Source: an uncultured Gammaproteobacteria bacterium
GTDB lineage: Bacteria > Pseudomonadota > Gammaproteobacteria > Steroidobacterales > XN24
Reading direction: 5' to 3'
Length of the DNA stretch: 64,000 bases
Assembly: GCA_947259915.1 (NCBI GenBank)
Contig: CAMYOC010000047.1
Span: 1-64,000, forward strand
Shown here one piece after another: positions 26,303 through 35,651 of the stretch. Within the stretch, counting starts at the first letter, position 1; the number at the start of each line of letters is the position of its first letter. The translations under genes were made by a program, and so were the position numbers. Below the pieces are notes generated by a model. It was not told the origin of the DNA, made no database searches, and saw nothing but the letters and a program-made list of their open reading frames with translations.

Positions 26303-28462
26303 ATGACGCTCAACTTATTGAAAGTAAAGGAATACGCTTCGAACGCCGGAGTCCGGGCAGTGATACTGGCCCTCGCTTTGGCGATGCCGGGGTGCTCGCC
26401 CGAGCCGCCAAAGGATAACGCGCTGCTGGATCCCTGGTCGGGACCCTATGGCGGCGTGCCGGCCTTTGACCGGATGGAGCTGGCCGATCTGAAGCCGGCG
26501 CTGGAAGCCGCGATGGCGTTGAAACAGACCGAGATCGAGGCCATCGTCGAAAACCCCGAGCCCCCGACCTTCGACAACACCCTGGTGGCGCTGGAAGACG
26601 CGGGACGGGATCTGGATCGGGTCGAAGTGTATATGGGCATCTGGCGGTCCAACCTGTCTTCGCCGGAGTTCCGCGAGATCAATAATGAGATGGCACCCAG
26701 GCTGGCCGGATTCAACACTGGCGTGTTTCAGAACCAGGGGCTGTTTGATCGCATCCAGGCGATTTACGCGAGCGAGGCAATGGCGATCCTGGACGCCGAA
26801 CAGCGCAGGCTGCTCGAAACCACCTATGCACGCTTTGTGCGCGGCGGCGCCCAGCTGACCGGCGCAGCCCGGGAACGTTATGCGGCCATCAACAAGGAGC
26901 TGGCGGAACTGCAGAATCGCTTCGCCGACAATGTACTGGCGGATGAAGAAAAGTATGTGGTTTATCTCAAGCCGGACCAGCTGAGCGGCCTGCCCGATTC
27001 ATTTATCGAGTCGGCCGCGCGTGCCGCCGGAAAACGCGGCCACGAGGGCGAATACGCGGTCACCAACACCCGTTCTTCCATGGATCCGTTTCTGACCTAC
27101 TCGGACCAACGCGATCTGCGGGAGCAGGTATGGCGCAACTACTACAGTCGTGGCGACAACGGTGACGAGCATGACAACAATGCGTTGATCGCAAAGATCC
27201 TGCAGCTGCGTCAGGAACGTTCGGCGCTGCTCGGCTATGACAACTATGCGGCGTGGCGGCTGGAGGATCGCATGGCCGGCACACCCGAAAACGCTATGCA
27301 GCTGCTGATGGAGGTCTGGCCGGCGGCGGTCGCGCGGGCCGGGGAAGAGATCGCCGACATGCGCGCAATGGCGCTGTCCGCAGGCGACGATATCAAGATC
27401 GAGCCATGGGATTATCGTTACTATGCTGAGAAGGTGCGCCGGGCGCGCTACGACATCGACTCGGAAGAAGTGAAACAGTATCTGCAGCTCGACAGGCTGC
27501 GCGAGGCCATGTTTTACGTGGCCAGGGAACTGTTCAGATTCGACTTCAGGCCAGTGCCGGCAGGCTCGGTGCCGGTGTTCCACGAGGACGTCCGGGTCTG
27601 GGAAGTGCGCACCGGTGACACCGGCTCGCTGATCGGGCTGTGGTATCTGGATCCCTTCGCCCGGCAGGGAAAACGCTCGGGCGCCTGGGCGACCAGCTAC
27701 CGTTCCCACGAAACCGTGCGCGGCAAGCAGGTGATCCTGGCCTCGAACAATTCCAACTTTGTGCCCGGCGAGCCGGGCCAGCCGGTGCTGATCTCCTGGG
27801 ATGACGCGCGCACCCTGTTCCACGAGTTCGGCCACGCGCTGCATGCGTTGTCATCGCGGGTCAATTATCACTCTCTGAATTGGGGCGTCCGCGACTACAC
27901 CGAGTTCCAGTCCCAGCTGCTGGAACGCTGGCTGATGACTGACCCGGTGATCGACAATTATCTGGTGCACGTCGATACCGGTGAACCGATCCCGGCTGAG
28001 TTGGTAGCGCGTATCCGTCTCGCGGACAGCTTTAATCAGGGTTTTGCGACCACCGAATATCTTGCCTCGGCGCTGGTAGATCTGATGTACCACACCTCCG
28101 ATCCGACAGACCTCGATGCCGACGCATTTGAACGCGCTTCATTGGCCTTGCTGGGTATGCCCGACGCGATCGTGATGCGTCATCGTAGCCCGCACTTCGG
28201 CCACGCCTTTTCCAGCGAGGGTTACTCTGCCGGCTATTACGGATATATCTGGGCCGATGTCCTGACCGCCGACGCTGCCGAGGCGTTTGCGGCCGCACCC
28301 GGCGGCTTTTACGATCCGGTTCTGGCGCGGAAGCTGGTGGACAATCTGTTCGCACCGCGCAATGCGGTGGATCCGGCGGAGGCCTACCGCGCGTTCCGCG
28401 GCCGTGATCCGGACAGCGGCGCGCTGATGCGCGACCGGGGCTTTGGATCGGCGGACGATTGA
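26303..28462 (+). CDS. M3-family metallopeptidase (Dcp-like), probable lipoprotein
   Basis: A 719-residue zinc peptidase of the oligopeptidase/peptidyl-dipeptidase family. The zinc site is LFHEFGHALHALSSRVNYHS near residue 507, and the third ligand Glu is in DYTEFQSQLLERW about 28 residues later. The catalytic channel motif HRSPHFGHAFSSEGYSAGYYGYIW is present. The N-terminus has a signal ending LAMPGCSPEPP, a plausible lipobox, so the enzyme would sit on a periplasmic membrane face, unlike most cytoplasmic M3 peptidases. It would cut short peptides. The start is ATG 26303. Confidence 0.92.
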   Translation: MTLNLLKVKEYASNAGVRAVILALALAMPGCSPEPPKDNALLDPWSGPYGGVPAFDRMELADLKPALEAAMALKQTEIEAIVENPEPPTFDNTLVALEDAGRDLDRVEVYMGIWRSNLSSPEFREINNEMAPRLAGFNTGVFQNQGLFDRIQAIYASEAMAILDAEQRRLLETTYARFVRGGAQLTGAARERYAAINKELAELQNRFADNVLADEEKYVVYLKPDQLSGLPDSFIESAARAAGKRGHEGEYAVTNTRSSMDPFLTYSDQRDLREQVWRNYYSRGDNGDEHDNNALIAKILQLRQERSALLGYDNYAAWRLEDRMAGTPENAMQLLMEVWPAAVARAGEEIADMRAMALSAGDDIKIEPWDYRYYAEKVRRARYDIDSEEVKQYLQLDRLREAMFYVARELFRFDFRPVPAGSVPVFHEDVRVWEVRTGDTGSLIGLWYLDPFARQGKRSGAWATSYRSHETVRGKQVILASNNSNFVPGEPGQPVLISWDDARTLFHEFGHALHALSSRVNYHSLNWGVRDYTEFQSQLLERWLMTDPVIDNYLVHVDTGEPIPAELVARIRLADSFNQGFATTEYLASALVDLMYHTSDPTDLDADAFERASLALLGMPDAIVMRHRSPHFGHAFSSEGYSAGYYGYIWADVLTADAAEAFAAAPGGFYDPVLARKLVDNLFAPRNAVDPAEAYRAFRGRDPDSGALMRDRGFGSADD

Positions 28463-28606
28463 GCAAGAGACACGAGCGGTATGCGGGCCCTCAGATCAGC
28501 CCGTCCTGAAGCCGGCGGCTCAACCACACAGTCGATGGTATGCGGAAGGCCTGGCAGCGGCACGGCCGGCGCGTTTCGACGCAAGCGGCCAGGATGCCGC
28601 TGACGA

Positions 28607-29683
28607 CTAATCGATACGACCGACGGTGCTGACCGGCGGCTGGAAATCGTAGTTCCGCAGATCGGCGAGAACCTGGCCACGCGTCGTGCTGACCGGTGGC
28701 GGCCATAGCGATGACCAGTCTACGCAGCCCTTCCGGCGATCGCGCGCGCGCCAGCCGGAAATCGCGCCGCTGTCACGACTGACTTCGACGTCGTCGCACA
28801 GAAACGGCCAATCCTCGCGAGATACGCCGGCATGCTGTTCCCCGGCCAGCTCGACGCCGTCTCTTGACCACCGCCAATTGAGCGGGCGCTTGAGGGAGAA
28901 CTCGCCCTGGAGCCAGCGGATATCCATGTTCCAGTCGGCACCCGGTTCGACCTCGAATTCTATGGCTGCCGGACTTACGGTGGTCAGGTGGTCCCATTCG
29001 TTCGGACGTTTCTTCCGGTTCGGCTGCGTGTGCAACTCGCGGGTGAGCCGGATGGTATGGAGACCGGGCGCCACACGCGCCTTGAAGGGTATCGGGCCCT
29101 GGGCGGCGATATTGCCCTGGGACTCGAACCGTGCGAGGAAATACCCGTCCAGATATAGAAACAGATCGTGTTCCGGTCCTTCGAACCCGTCACCGACCGT
29201 ATCTTCGCTAACCCGATACTCGACCGAGAAGTCGACCAGACAACACTCACGGTCTGCCGCTGCCGGGCTGGCGCGCGGCGTTGGCGCGGGAGCCTGCGGG
29301 GGCGGCGTCGCATCGGCACTCGGCGCGACAGGTGCCACTGGCGCGGCCGGCGCCCGGGCTGCCGGTGCTGCCAGATCGAGCAGCGCCTGGATCAGTTCCT
29401 TTGGCGCCTTGGCCTCGGACAATGCGATAACATCGTCGGCGCTTAGTGGCCCCGGCCGCTTGCCGCTGGATTGCAGCCAGCTGAGGATCAGCTCAGGGTC
29501 GATGCCCACCTCGAGCATGCGGACCGCATCGACGACCACCGGGTCGGTGGCCTGCGTGGCAGCTGGCTGCGCGTGGACGAACGCTGGCGCCAGGGAGAGG
29601 CACCACACAAGGCCGACCAAGGCTGCCAATTTTATTGCTTTTGTCATTCGCGGGACGTGTTCGCCCGGGTTCGCAGATCTCAT
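28607..29683 (-). CDS. Secreted protein of unknown function
   Basis: A 358-residue protein starting at ATG 29683 (GGAGGGGG nine bases upstream). A signal peptide (LAALVGLVWCLSLAPAFVHAQ) is followed by a short helical region (VVDAVRMLEVGIDPELILSWLQSSG), a Pro/Ala-rich linker and a C-terminal beta-rich domain. One conserved-looking part, LFLYLDGYFLARFESQGNIAAQGPIPFKARVAPGLHTIRLTREL, suggests a carbohydrate-binding or beta-sandwich fold. No known family is recognised. It is convergent with the M3 peptidase gene and lies downstream of the porin gene on the same strand, separated by that gene's terminator. Confidence 0.6.
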   Translation of the reverse strand: MRSANPGEHVPRMTKAIKLAALVGLVWCLSLAPAFVHAQPAATQATDPVVVDAVRMLEVGIDPELILSWLQSSGKRPGPLSADDVIALSEAKAPKELIQALLDLAAPAARAPAAPVAPVAPSADATPPPQAPAPTPRASPAAADRECCLVDFSVEYRVSEDTVGDGFEGPEHDLFLYLDGYFLARFESQGNIAAQGPIPFKARVAPGLHTIRLTRELHTQPNRKKRPNEWDHLTTVSPAAIEFEVEPGADWNMDIRWLQGEFSLKRPLNWRWSRDGVELAGEQHAGVSREDWPFLCDDVEVSRDSGAISGWRARDRRKGCVDWSSLWPPPVSTTRGQVLADLRNYDFQPPVSTVGRID

Positions 29684-29864
29684 CTCGCTGTTCCCCCTCC
29701 GCGGTATGTGTTCGTCAGCCCGGAACTGGCCGGAAGCGGCTGCAGCCGCCATCACGATGTCCGGGCACGGTCAGCATATCATCGTCCCGAGGCGTGCTTC
29801 GAGACGTTCGCGCCAGGGTCTTCAAAACGGGGAGCATCGCGGGGGGCGTGAAACTGCGGTTTCC

Positions 29865-29898
29865 AAAAAATTGGCCCCCGCCGTTCCCGGCGAGGGCC
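29865..29898 (-). terminator. Rho-independent terminator of the porin gene
   Basis: On the minus strand an 11-bp stem (GGCCCTCGCCG with one G-T pair) closes on the loop GGAA and is followed by AA and six T. It lies 22 bases beyond the porin stop. Confidence 0.85.
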
Positions 29899-29919
29899 AT
29901 CCGTTAGCGTCGCTCAGCC

Positions 29920-31116
29920 TCAATACGTGGTAAAGAAGCCCAGCACGATCGTGTCGATCGAATCCTCAGTCGTTCCGCTGAAGTTGTCGTCAGGCTCGAA
30001 CTTCTCGAAGCCCAGCTTGACGTTGGCGTTGTGGCCCTTCAGGAAGTAGCTGATACCGATGCGATACGAGTCGTAGTCGCCGAGGTTGCTGCCGGAGGCG
30101 TCGCCGTCCCAGGTCTCGAACTCGATCCACGGCTGCCACTGGTTAATGTAGTAGCCGGTCTGGAAATACCAGCCGTCGCCCTGGGACTGGCTGGCCGCGG
30201 CGGTCGCGTCATCCAGGTCCAGGTCCGAATAGGCGGCTTCGGCGGTCAGATAGCCGGGGCCTACCGGCCAGTCGGCGAAGGCGTCGATGCTGTAGTACTC
30301 GTAGTCGCCCGTCCCGCCGCCGGTGGCATCCTGAACTTCGTCCTGCATGTCAAAGGAGATGCCGAAGCCCAGCGTCTGCTTCTTGCCCAGATAAGTCGAG
30401 CTGTTGAAATAACCCGGCTCGGCGTCGAACAGGTTCAACTGTGCGCGCATCGTGAGGCGGAGATTGTCGTCATCGGAGCTGGAACGCTGCACGCCGTCGT
30501 ATAGACCCGCGTAATATTTCAGATGGGTCGTGTCGTTGAACGAGCCGGTGCCGAAGAACGTCATGCCCACGTCGCGGACGGCATTATCACCGGAGAGCGC
30601 CGAGTCGTTCGAATCGCCGTAGGTGGTGGTCGAGAACCGGCTCAACGAGCGGGCGCCCCAGGTCAGGTTCTTGGTGTTGTTACCCGGGCGGTCGATGGCC
30701 ATCAGTGCGCCTGAGCTTGTGGTCGCCTGCCGTGAAGACGGTGCCATGTGCTGTCCGGCAAAGAGCTGGGCCCAGTTGTTGTATTTCAGGTTGACCCAGC
30801 TGTCGATGACCCGCATGTCGGATCCCGAGCCGCCCAGATCGTCGGTGGCATCGGTCTGGATAAAGGCGCTGACGTACTGGTTGATCTTGCCGGCGAGCCG
30901 GAAGCGGGCCCGGCGCACACGGAAGTCGGTGTCGTCGTCGAAGCTGCCGTCACCGTCCAGATCTCTGTCCGTAAAGATCGTAAATGCCTGAACGCGATAA
31001 CCCAGATTGATCGAGGATTCATCATCGATCTTGAGTTCCGCGCCTGCCCAGGCGGTACTGCCGGCCAACAGGCCGACCGCTACACCTGCAAGCAACGCAA
31101 GTTTGCTGGTCTTCAT
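29920..31116 (-). CDS. OprP/phosphate-selective-type porin
   Basis: A 398-residue outer membrane protein. The signal peptide ends STAWAGAE. The mature chain has the OprO/OprP pattern: SSINLGYRVQAF, then DTDFRVRRARFRLAGKINQYVSAFIQTDATDD, the hallmark of this family, and the second half of alternating strands ending in a terminal aromatic (GFFTTY). Repeated Asp-rich turns (DRDLDGDGSFDDDTD) may bind Ca2+ or form acidic loops. Known members pass phosphate or other anions; specificity here is open. Start ATG 31116 with AGGGAGA. The next genes, a USP and TAXI-TRAP system on the same strand, could make a transport neighbourhood. Confidence 0.88.
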   Translation of the reverse strand: MKTSKLALLAGVAVGLLAGSTAWAGAELKIDDESSINLGYRVQAFTIFTDRDLDGDGSFDDDTDFRVRRARFRLAGKINQYVSAFIQTDATDDLGGSGSDMRVIDSWVNLKYNNWAQLFAGQHMAPSSRQATTSSGALMAIDRPGNNTKNLTWGARSLSRFSTTTYGDSNDSALSGDNAVRDVGMTFFGTGSFNDTTHLKYYAGLYDGVQRSSSDDDNLRLTMRAQLNLFDAEPGYFNSSTYLGKKQTLGFGISFDMQDEVQDATGGGTGDYEYYSIDAFADWPVGPGYLTAEAAYSDLDLDDATAAASQSQGDGWYFQTGYYINQWQPWIEFETWDGDASGSNLGDYDSYRIGISYFLKGHNANVKLGFEKFEPDDNFSGTTEDSIDTIVLGFFTTY

Positions 31117-31233
31117 CGTCAAATCTCCCTGGCCCATCAAGAGCCGCGTTTTGGAATCGTTAGCGAGATCGGTGGAATTATCGTTGTTGGTCCAAATCCA
31201 CACCATTCAACTATAGTCTAACGTTTTCGTAAC

Positions 31234-31737
31234 TCAAGTTGTTGCTTTTAAGCCACTAGGGACCTGGACGGTGAGCACGGGAACCGGGCAACTCTTGACC
31301 AGGGAGCGGGCGGTCGTGCCGATCAGGCGGTCGATGATGGAGGCCTCGGTGTGGGCGCCGATGACCACGAGATCGGCTTTCCGGGCCTCAACATGCCTGA
31401 GGATCATCCGCTCGGAGCGGCCTTCATCGATGATCACGTCGCTCACCAGCCGGTCCCAATCCTCCTCGCCGCTGACCGCCACCAGGGTCTCCTTAAGATG
31501 GCGGGGCAGTTGTTCCGTGGCCTGCTGGTGGGCTTTTTCGATCAATTCCTGCAGGCGGCCGGGTCCGGTGTAACCGTCTACCAGGGCCTTCTGCTTGCGG
31601 CTCAGGGACTCGATCACGTGGAGGGCCACGATCCGGGCGTCCAGGCTCCTGGCCAGGGAGCAGGCGTAGCCGAACACGTAGGGGGCGTGCGGGCCCAGCG
31701 AAGTGCAATAGAGAATCGTTCTTATCTTGGGAAGCAT
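31234..31737 (-). CDS. Universal stress protein (UspA family)
   Basis: A 167-residue cytoplasmic protein with the Usp fold: first strand TILYCTSLGPHAPYVFGYACSLA, and ATP-binding loop GAHTEASIIDRLIGTTARSLVKSCPVPVL (GxxxxxxxxxxxGTTARSLVK). The Gly-rich loop differs slightly from the ATP-binding GxxGxxxxxxxxxGS consensus, so ATP binding is uncertain. It lies 25 bases downstream of the TRAP permease gene in the same direction. Usp genes linked to TRAP transporters (as TeaD to TeaABC) regulate transport, so a similar coupling is likely. Confidence 0.87.
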   Translation of the reverse strand: MLPKIRTILYCTSLGPHAPYVFGYACSLARSLDARIVALHVIESLSRKQKALVDGYTGPGRLQELIEKAHQQATEQLPRHLKETLVAVSGEEDWDRLVSDVIIDEGRSERMILRHVEARKADLVVIGAHTEASIIDRLIGTTARSLVKSCPVPVLTVQVPSGLKATT

Positions 31738-31762
31738 GCGCGTATCCGTTTGTAGAAATAAT

Positions 31763-34198
31763 CTAGCTGGCAGTGGCCAGGCCGGCCTTCTCGTCGCGCC
31801 GATTACGCGCTTTTTGACTCATGTAGACGACCGCCGTCAGCAGCAGCCCCACGCCGTCGGTGATCAGAGTCGGCCAGTAGAGCGTGACGGTGGCGACCGC
31901 CAGGATCAGCCACTCGATCACGTTGGTCTTGCGGATGAAATAACCCATGGTCAGGGCGGAGAACGCCAGCGTGCCGAGTACCGCGGAGAACATGGACGAC
32001 ATCACCGAGGTGGGTTTCGCCGACATCTCGGCGATGACCGTGCCGGTGTCCAGATAGCCGCCCCCGGTGACCGTGAATTCCTTGATCACGCCGTCGCGAC
32101 TGGCGGCGATCTCGCGTATCTCCTCGCCGTCCATGACTTTCAACACCGGATCGCCCATTTCAACCGTGTCCCCGGTCTCAGCCTGGAACTCCAGGATCAT
32201 GGCGCCCATCACCGGATCGTTGATCTCCGGCGCGATCAGGGGCTTGCCTTCAAACAGGATCTGTGGCGTGTAGGCGAACAGCAGCGGCACGACATACAAC
32301 AGCTTGGCAAACTTGAACGCCGTCCAACCCGTCTTCCACGGGTCCGAGCCGGCGATCGCCGCCCCCGCATAGGCGGCGACACAAACCGGTGGCGTGATGT
32401 TCGAATCCTGGCTGAACCAGTAGACGATCATATGCGCTGCGATCAGCACCACGCCCATCTCCATCAGCGGTGGTACCGCCAGCACCGCAACGATCAGATA
32501 GGCGGCGGTGACCGGCACGCCCATACCGAGTACCAGTGACGCAAGCGCGATCAACAGGATCGCAAACAGCAGGTTGCCACCGGCGGCGGAGATGATGATG
32601 TCGGAGAATTTGAGACCGATGCCGGTCAGCGAGATGGTGCCGACGATGACGCCGATCACACCGACCGTGGCGCCGATGATCAGCGTGTTGCGAGCGCCGG
32701 TCTGTATCGCCTCCCAGACTTCCTTTGGCCCCATCCGGGTCTCTTTTCTGACCCAGCTGACGGCGATACATGACAACGTCGCCCAGAAGGCCGAGAAGCC
32801 GGGCGAATAACCCATCACCATCAGGATGGTGATGATCACCAGCGGCATCGAGAAGTACCACTCTTTCTTCAGCACCTCGGTCCAGTGCGGCATATTCGGA
32901 TCCTGGATACCGCGGATATTGTGCTTCTTCGCCTCGAAATGGATCATGCAAAACACGGAATAGAAGTACAGCATCGCCGGGAAGATCGCGATCAGCATGA
33001 TGTGCGCGTAGGGCGTTTCGGTCAGCTCCGCCATCAGGAAGCCGCCGGCACCCATGATCGGCGGCATAAACATACCGCCGATAGACGCGGAGGGTTCGAT
33101 CGCCCCGGCCACGTGGGGCCGGAACCCCGCTCGTTTCATCAGCGGGATGGTGAACGCGCCGGTCGAGACCGTATTGGCGATAGCGCTGCCCGAGACCGAA
33201 CCGAACAGCGCCGACGCGACCACCGCCACCTTGGCCGGACCACCGGTGCTGTGCCCCGCCGCCGCCATCGGCAGGTCGATAAAGAACCGGCCGGCGCCGG
33301 ACTTGTGCAGGAAGGCGCCGAAGAAGATAAACAGGATCACATAGGTGGCCAGCACATTGGCCATCACGCCGAACACGCCATTGGTGGTCAGATACAGCGA
33401 CGTGGCCAGGCGTTCCACGCCAAAACCGCGATGCGCGATCATATCGGGGAAGTACGGACCGAACAGGCCGTAGCAAATCAGCATCACACCGATCAGGGTC
33501 ATCGACCAACCCAAGACCCGGCGGCAGACCTCCAGCGAGATCAGGATGCCGGCGATGCTGATCAGCGCATCGAGTTCGGTCTCCGCGCCCGCGCGGTAGT
33601 TGAGCGCCTCGAATTGACTGATCCAGTAATAGATCACGGCGACACTGGCCACCGCAAAAACGATGTCCGACAAGACCGGATTCTGCGGATAGCGCTGCTC
33701 GAGCCAGCGATCGGCAAACATCATCGCCGCGCCGATAGCCGGGGTGCCCACCGCGATCACCCAGAGTGCCGGGCCCATCGCCGCAATCGCCGCGCCGGCG
33801 CCCGATTCGCTCCAGGTGTCGCCAAACCCGACCAGCGCGGCATGGAACGTCACCACATCCGGGAAGAACATCAGGGCGCTGGCCGTTGTTGCGACCAGCG
33901 CCCCGACAAACAAAGCGAGCAGGTAGCGGTACCAGGTCCCGCCGCCCGGGTAGAGCAGGAACACCAGGACGTATGTGACCAGCACATAAACGCCCCGGTG
34001 AAATTGCGTAGCCACACTGGCCAGGCCGGCAGTGTAGAAATAGAACAACACCATCCCGCCGCCCAGCAAAGCCACGATCCAGCGCCAGAAGCCCTTTGGA
34101 TTCCGCCCGCTGGCGGCGTCCTTCTCGAGCAGCTCCTGGACCTTCTTCTTCTGTTCCTCGTCCAGAACTTCCAGACTCTTGTCTTCAGATTCGGTCAT
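31763..34198 (-). CDS. Fused TRAP transporter permease (4TM/12TM) with a C-terminal lipoyl-like domain
   Basis: An 811-residue inner membrane protein, the fused small and large permease subunits of a TAXI-type TRAP transporter. The large subunit has the marker runs GSVSGSAIANTVSTGAFTIP, ASIGGMFMPPIMGAGGFLMAEL and MGVPVTAAYLIVAV. After the main membrane core (to about 655) residues ~665-728 form a compact hydrophilic segment with the shape of a biotin/lipoyl-type barrel sandwich (GDTVEMGDPVLKVMDGEE and SRDGVIKEFTVTGGGYLDTG). No Lys at the usual attachment spot. Three more membrane segments follow. Substrate would be a carboxylate; it pairs with the binding protein upstream. Confidence 0.92.
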   Translation of the reverse strand: MTESEDKSLEVLDEEQKKKVQELLEKDAASGRNPKGFWRWIVALLGGGMVLFYFYTAGLASVATQFHRGVYVLVTYVLVFLLYPGGGTWYRYLLALFVGALVATTASALMFFPDVVTFHAALVGFGDTWSESGAGAAIAAMGPALWVIAVGTPAIGAAMMFADRWLEQRYPQNPVLSDIVFAVASVAVIYYWISQFEALNYRAGAETELDALISIAGILISLEVCRRVLGWSMTLIGVMLICYGLFGPYFPDMIAHRGFGVERLATSLYLTTNGVFGVMANVLATYVILFIFFGAFLHKSGAGRFFIDLPMAAAGHSTGGPAKVAVVASALFGSVSGSAIANTVSTGAFTIPLMKRAGFRPHVAGAIEPSASIGGMFMPPIMGAGGFLMAELTETPYAHIMLIAIFPAMLYFYSVFCMIHFEAKKHNIRGIQDPNMPHWTEVLKKEWYFSMPLVIITILMVMGYSPGFSAFWATLSCIAVSWVRKETRMGPKEVWEAIQTGARNTLIIGATVGVIGVIVGTISLTGIGLKFSDIIISAAGGNLLFAILLIALASLVLGMGVPVTAAYLIVAVLAVPPLMEMGVVLIAAHMIVYWFSQDSNITPPVCVAAYAGAAIAGSDPWKTGWTAFKFAKLLYVVPLLFAYTPQILFEGKPLIAPEINDPVMGAMILEFQAETGDTVEMGDPVLKVMDGEEIREIAASRDGVIKEFTVTGGGYLDTGTVIAEMSAKPTSVMSSMFSAVLGTLAFSALTMGYFIRKTNVIEWLILAVATVTLYWPTLITDGVGLLLTAVVYMSQKARNRRDEKAGLATAS

Positions 34199-34239
34199 TC
34201 TGGCGCCCCTCCCCGGAACCTTGGTTTTCGCCTTCTAGA

Positions 34240-35226
34240 TCATCGGGCGCTCTGGGCCTCGGTAATCTTCAGCCCCTGCTCGCTCCAGTACTTCTCGGCA
34301 CCTTCATGGATCGGCGTGACGATGCCGTCCAGGCCTGACTTGACCGACATCGACTTGGCTGTGCTCTTGACCTTGACCATGTAAGCCAGGCCTTCCTTCG
34401 AATAGACATCCGCCAACGCTGCGTGCACGGTGTCGGCCTCTACATGCTCGCCAGCCACCCACAGCGCCGAATCCTGGAACGAGGCCACGTCGTAATCGAC
34501 GCCGGTGTAGGTTCCCGCCGGGATGGTGAGGTTGGTGTAGAACGGGTATTCGTCAAAGAAACCCGCCGCTTTGCCGGCTTCGACCACGTCGAGCATCTTG
34601 ATCTTGTTGCTGGCCGCCGCCTGGATCACTGAGGAATTGGGGAAGCCTGCGAACACCCAGAAGGCGTCGATCAGATTGTCACCCAGGGCCGAAGCCGCCT
34701 TGGAATAGCCGAGGAACTCCACATTCATGTTGTCCCACAGGCCGAGCGAGCTGAAATAACGCTCCGCAGCGCCCGCGGCGCCGGAGCCCGCGCCACCCAC
34801 GGCAACACGTTTCCCCTTGAGATCCGCCACCTTGTCGATGCCGCTGTCAGCCTTGACGATCAGATGCGCCGGCGCGCCATAGAGAAACGCCATGGCCATG
34901 ACCTTGGGATACTTGCGGGTGTCGTTGGTGAGCTTGCCGTTGCGGCCGAGATAGGTGTCGCCGGAATAGACGATGCCAAAATCCGCTTCGCCGGAATTGA
35001 CCCGCCGCAGGTTCTCCAGCGACCCGGCCGAGGCCATGTTCGAGACTTCTACGTCGCCGATATTCTTGGACAGACGGATGGCGATGCCGTTGGAGAAATA
35101 CTGGAACGTGCCTCCCTCGGGCCCACCCGAGAACGCCAGCCTGTCCACACCGGCCGCTGTTCCCGCGACCAGAGTCAAGCCGACGATCCCCAGGATTAAC
35201 GTCAGACGGTTTCGGAACGATTTCAT
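34240..35226 (-). CDS. TAXI-family TRAP solute-binding protein
   Basis: A 328-residue periplasmic protein, the substrate receptor of the TRAP system. Signal peptide LGIVGLTLVAGTAAGV. FSGGPEGGTFQYFSNGIAIRLSK is the typical first TAXI block, ENLRRVNSGEADFGIVYSGD the second and DLKGKRVAVGGAGSGAAGAAERYF the third; ALGDNLIDAFWVFAGFP marks the cleft. Some TAXI proteins bind glutamate or 2-oxoglutarate, but this cannot be told from the motifs. It is the first gene of a three-gene transcription unit (binding protein, permease, Usp). Confidence 0.93.
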   Translation of the reverse strand: MKSFRNRLTLILGIVGLTLVAGTAAGVDRLAFSGGPEGGTFQYFSNGIAIRLSKNIGDVEVSNMASAGSLENLRRVNSGEADFGIVYSGDTYLGRNGKLTNDTRKYPKVMAMAFLYGAPAHLIVKADSGIDKVADLKGKRVAVGGAGSGAAGAAERYFSSLGLWDNMNVEFLGYSKAASALGDNLIDAFWVFAGFPNSSVIQAAASNKIKMLDVVEAGKAAGFFDEYPFYTNLTIPAGTYTGVDYDVASFQDSALWVAGEHVEADTVHAALADVYSKEGLAYMVKVKSTAKSMSVKSGLDGIVTPIHEGAEKYWSEQGLKITEAQSAR

Positions 35227-35651
35227 TATGGCGCCCTCGATTTTCGGTTATTTGTCTGTGTTTCGGCCGCACGCGACGGGACTCGGCCCCGCAACGACGG
35301 CATTCATTTGTGGGGCCGAAAATGGATCACACGCGTTAAAGAGCAACACCGATCGGTAATGGTGTGCAATACCCAATGTCCGATCGCGCCGTCACGCAAA
35401 TACCAAGCCCTCGGCCCCACGCTGGTGATACCAGCAGTCGGCAATCATGAACAGCCGACGTTTGTATCATTGACAGCTGTCTGATCGGGGTCTACGAAGC
35501 GCCGGACCTGTCACCCTGCTGTTGCAGCGCATCAGCGAAGGGCACGACGACTTCGGGCAGTGCCGGCTACGGAGAGGTGACCGCGGCTGCGCCCACCCGG
35601 GCGACTGGATCGCACAGCCTGCGATCTGTGGATCAGCAGACCAAGCCGCCC
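35227..35651. other. Intergenic region between TAXI and decarboxylase genes
   Basis: About 425 bases between two genes read on the minus strand, so it should hold the promoter of the TRAP operon. A 10-bp palindrome GACAGCTGTC at 35472-35481 is the only symmetric element I see. No coding frame, RNA gene or terminator was convincing. Confidence 0.4.

Noticed and set aside
32885-34384. A 499-codon frame on the plus strand opposite the TRAP permease
   Set aside because: It is His/Arg/Asp-rich with no membrane or catalytic motif, a typical antisense shadow of a GC-rich membrane protein gene.
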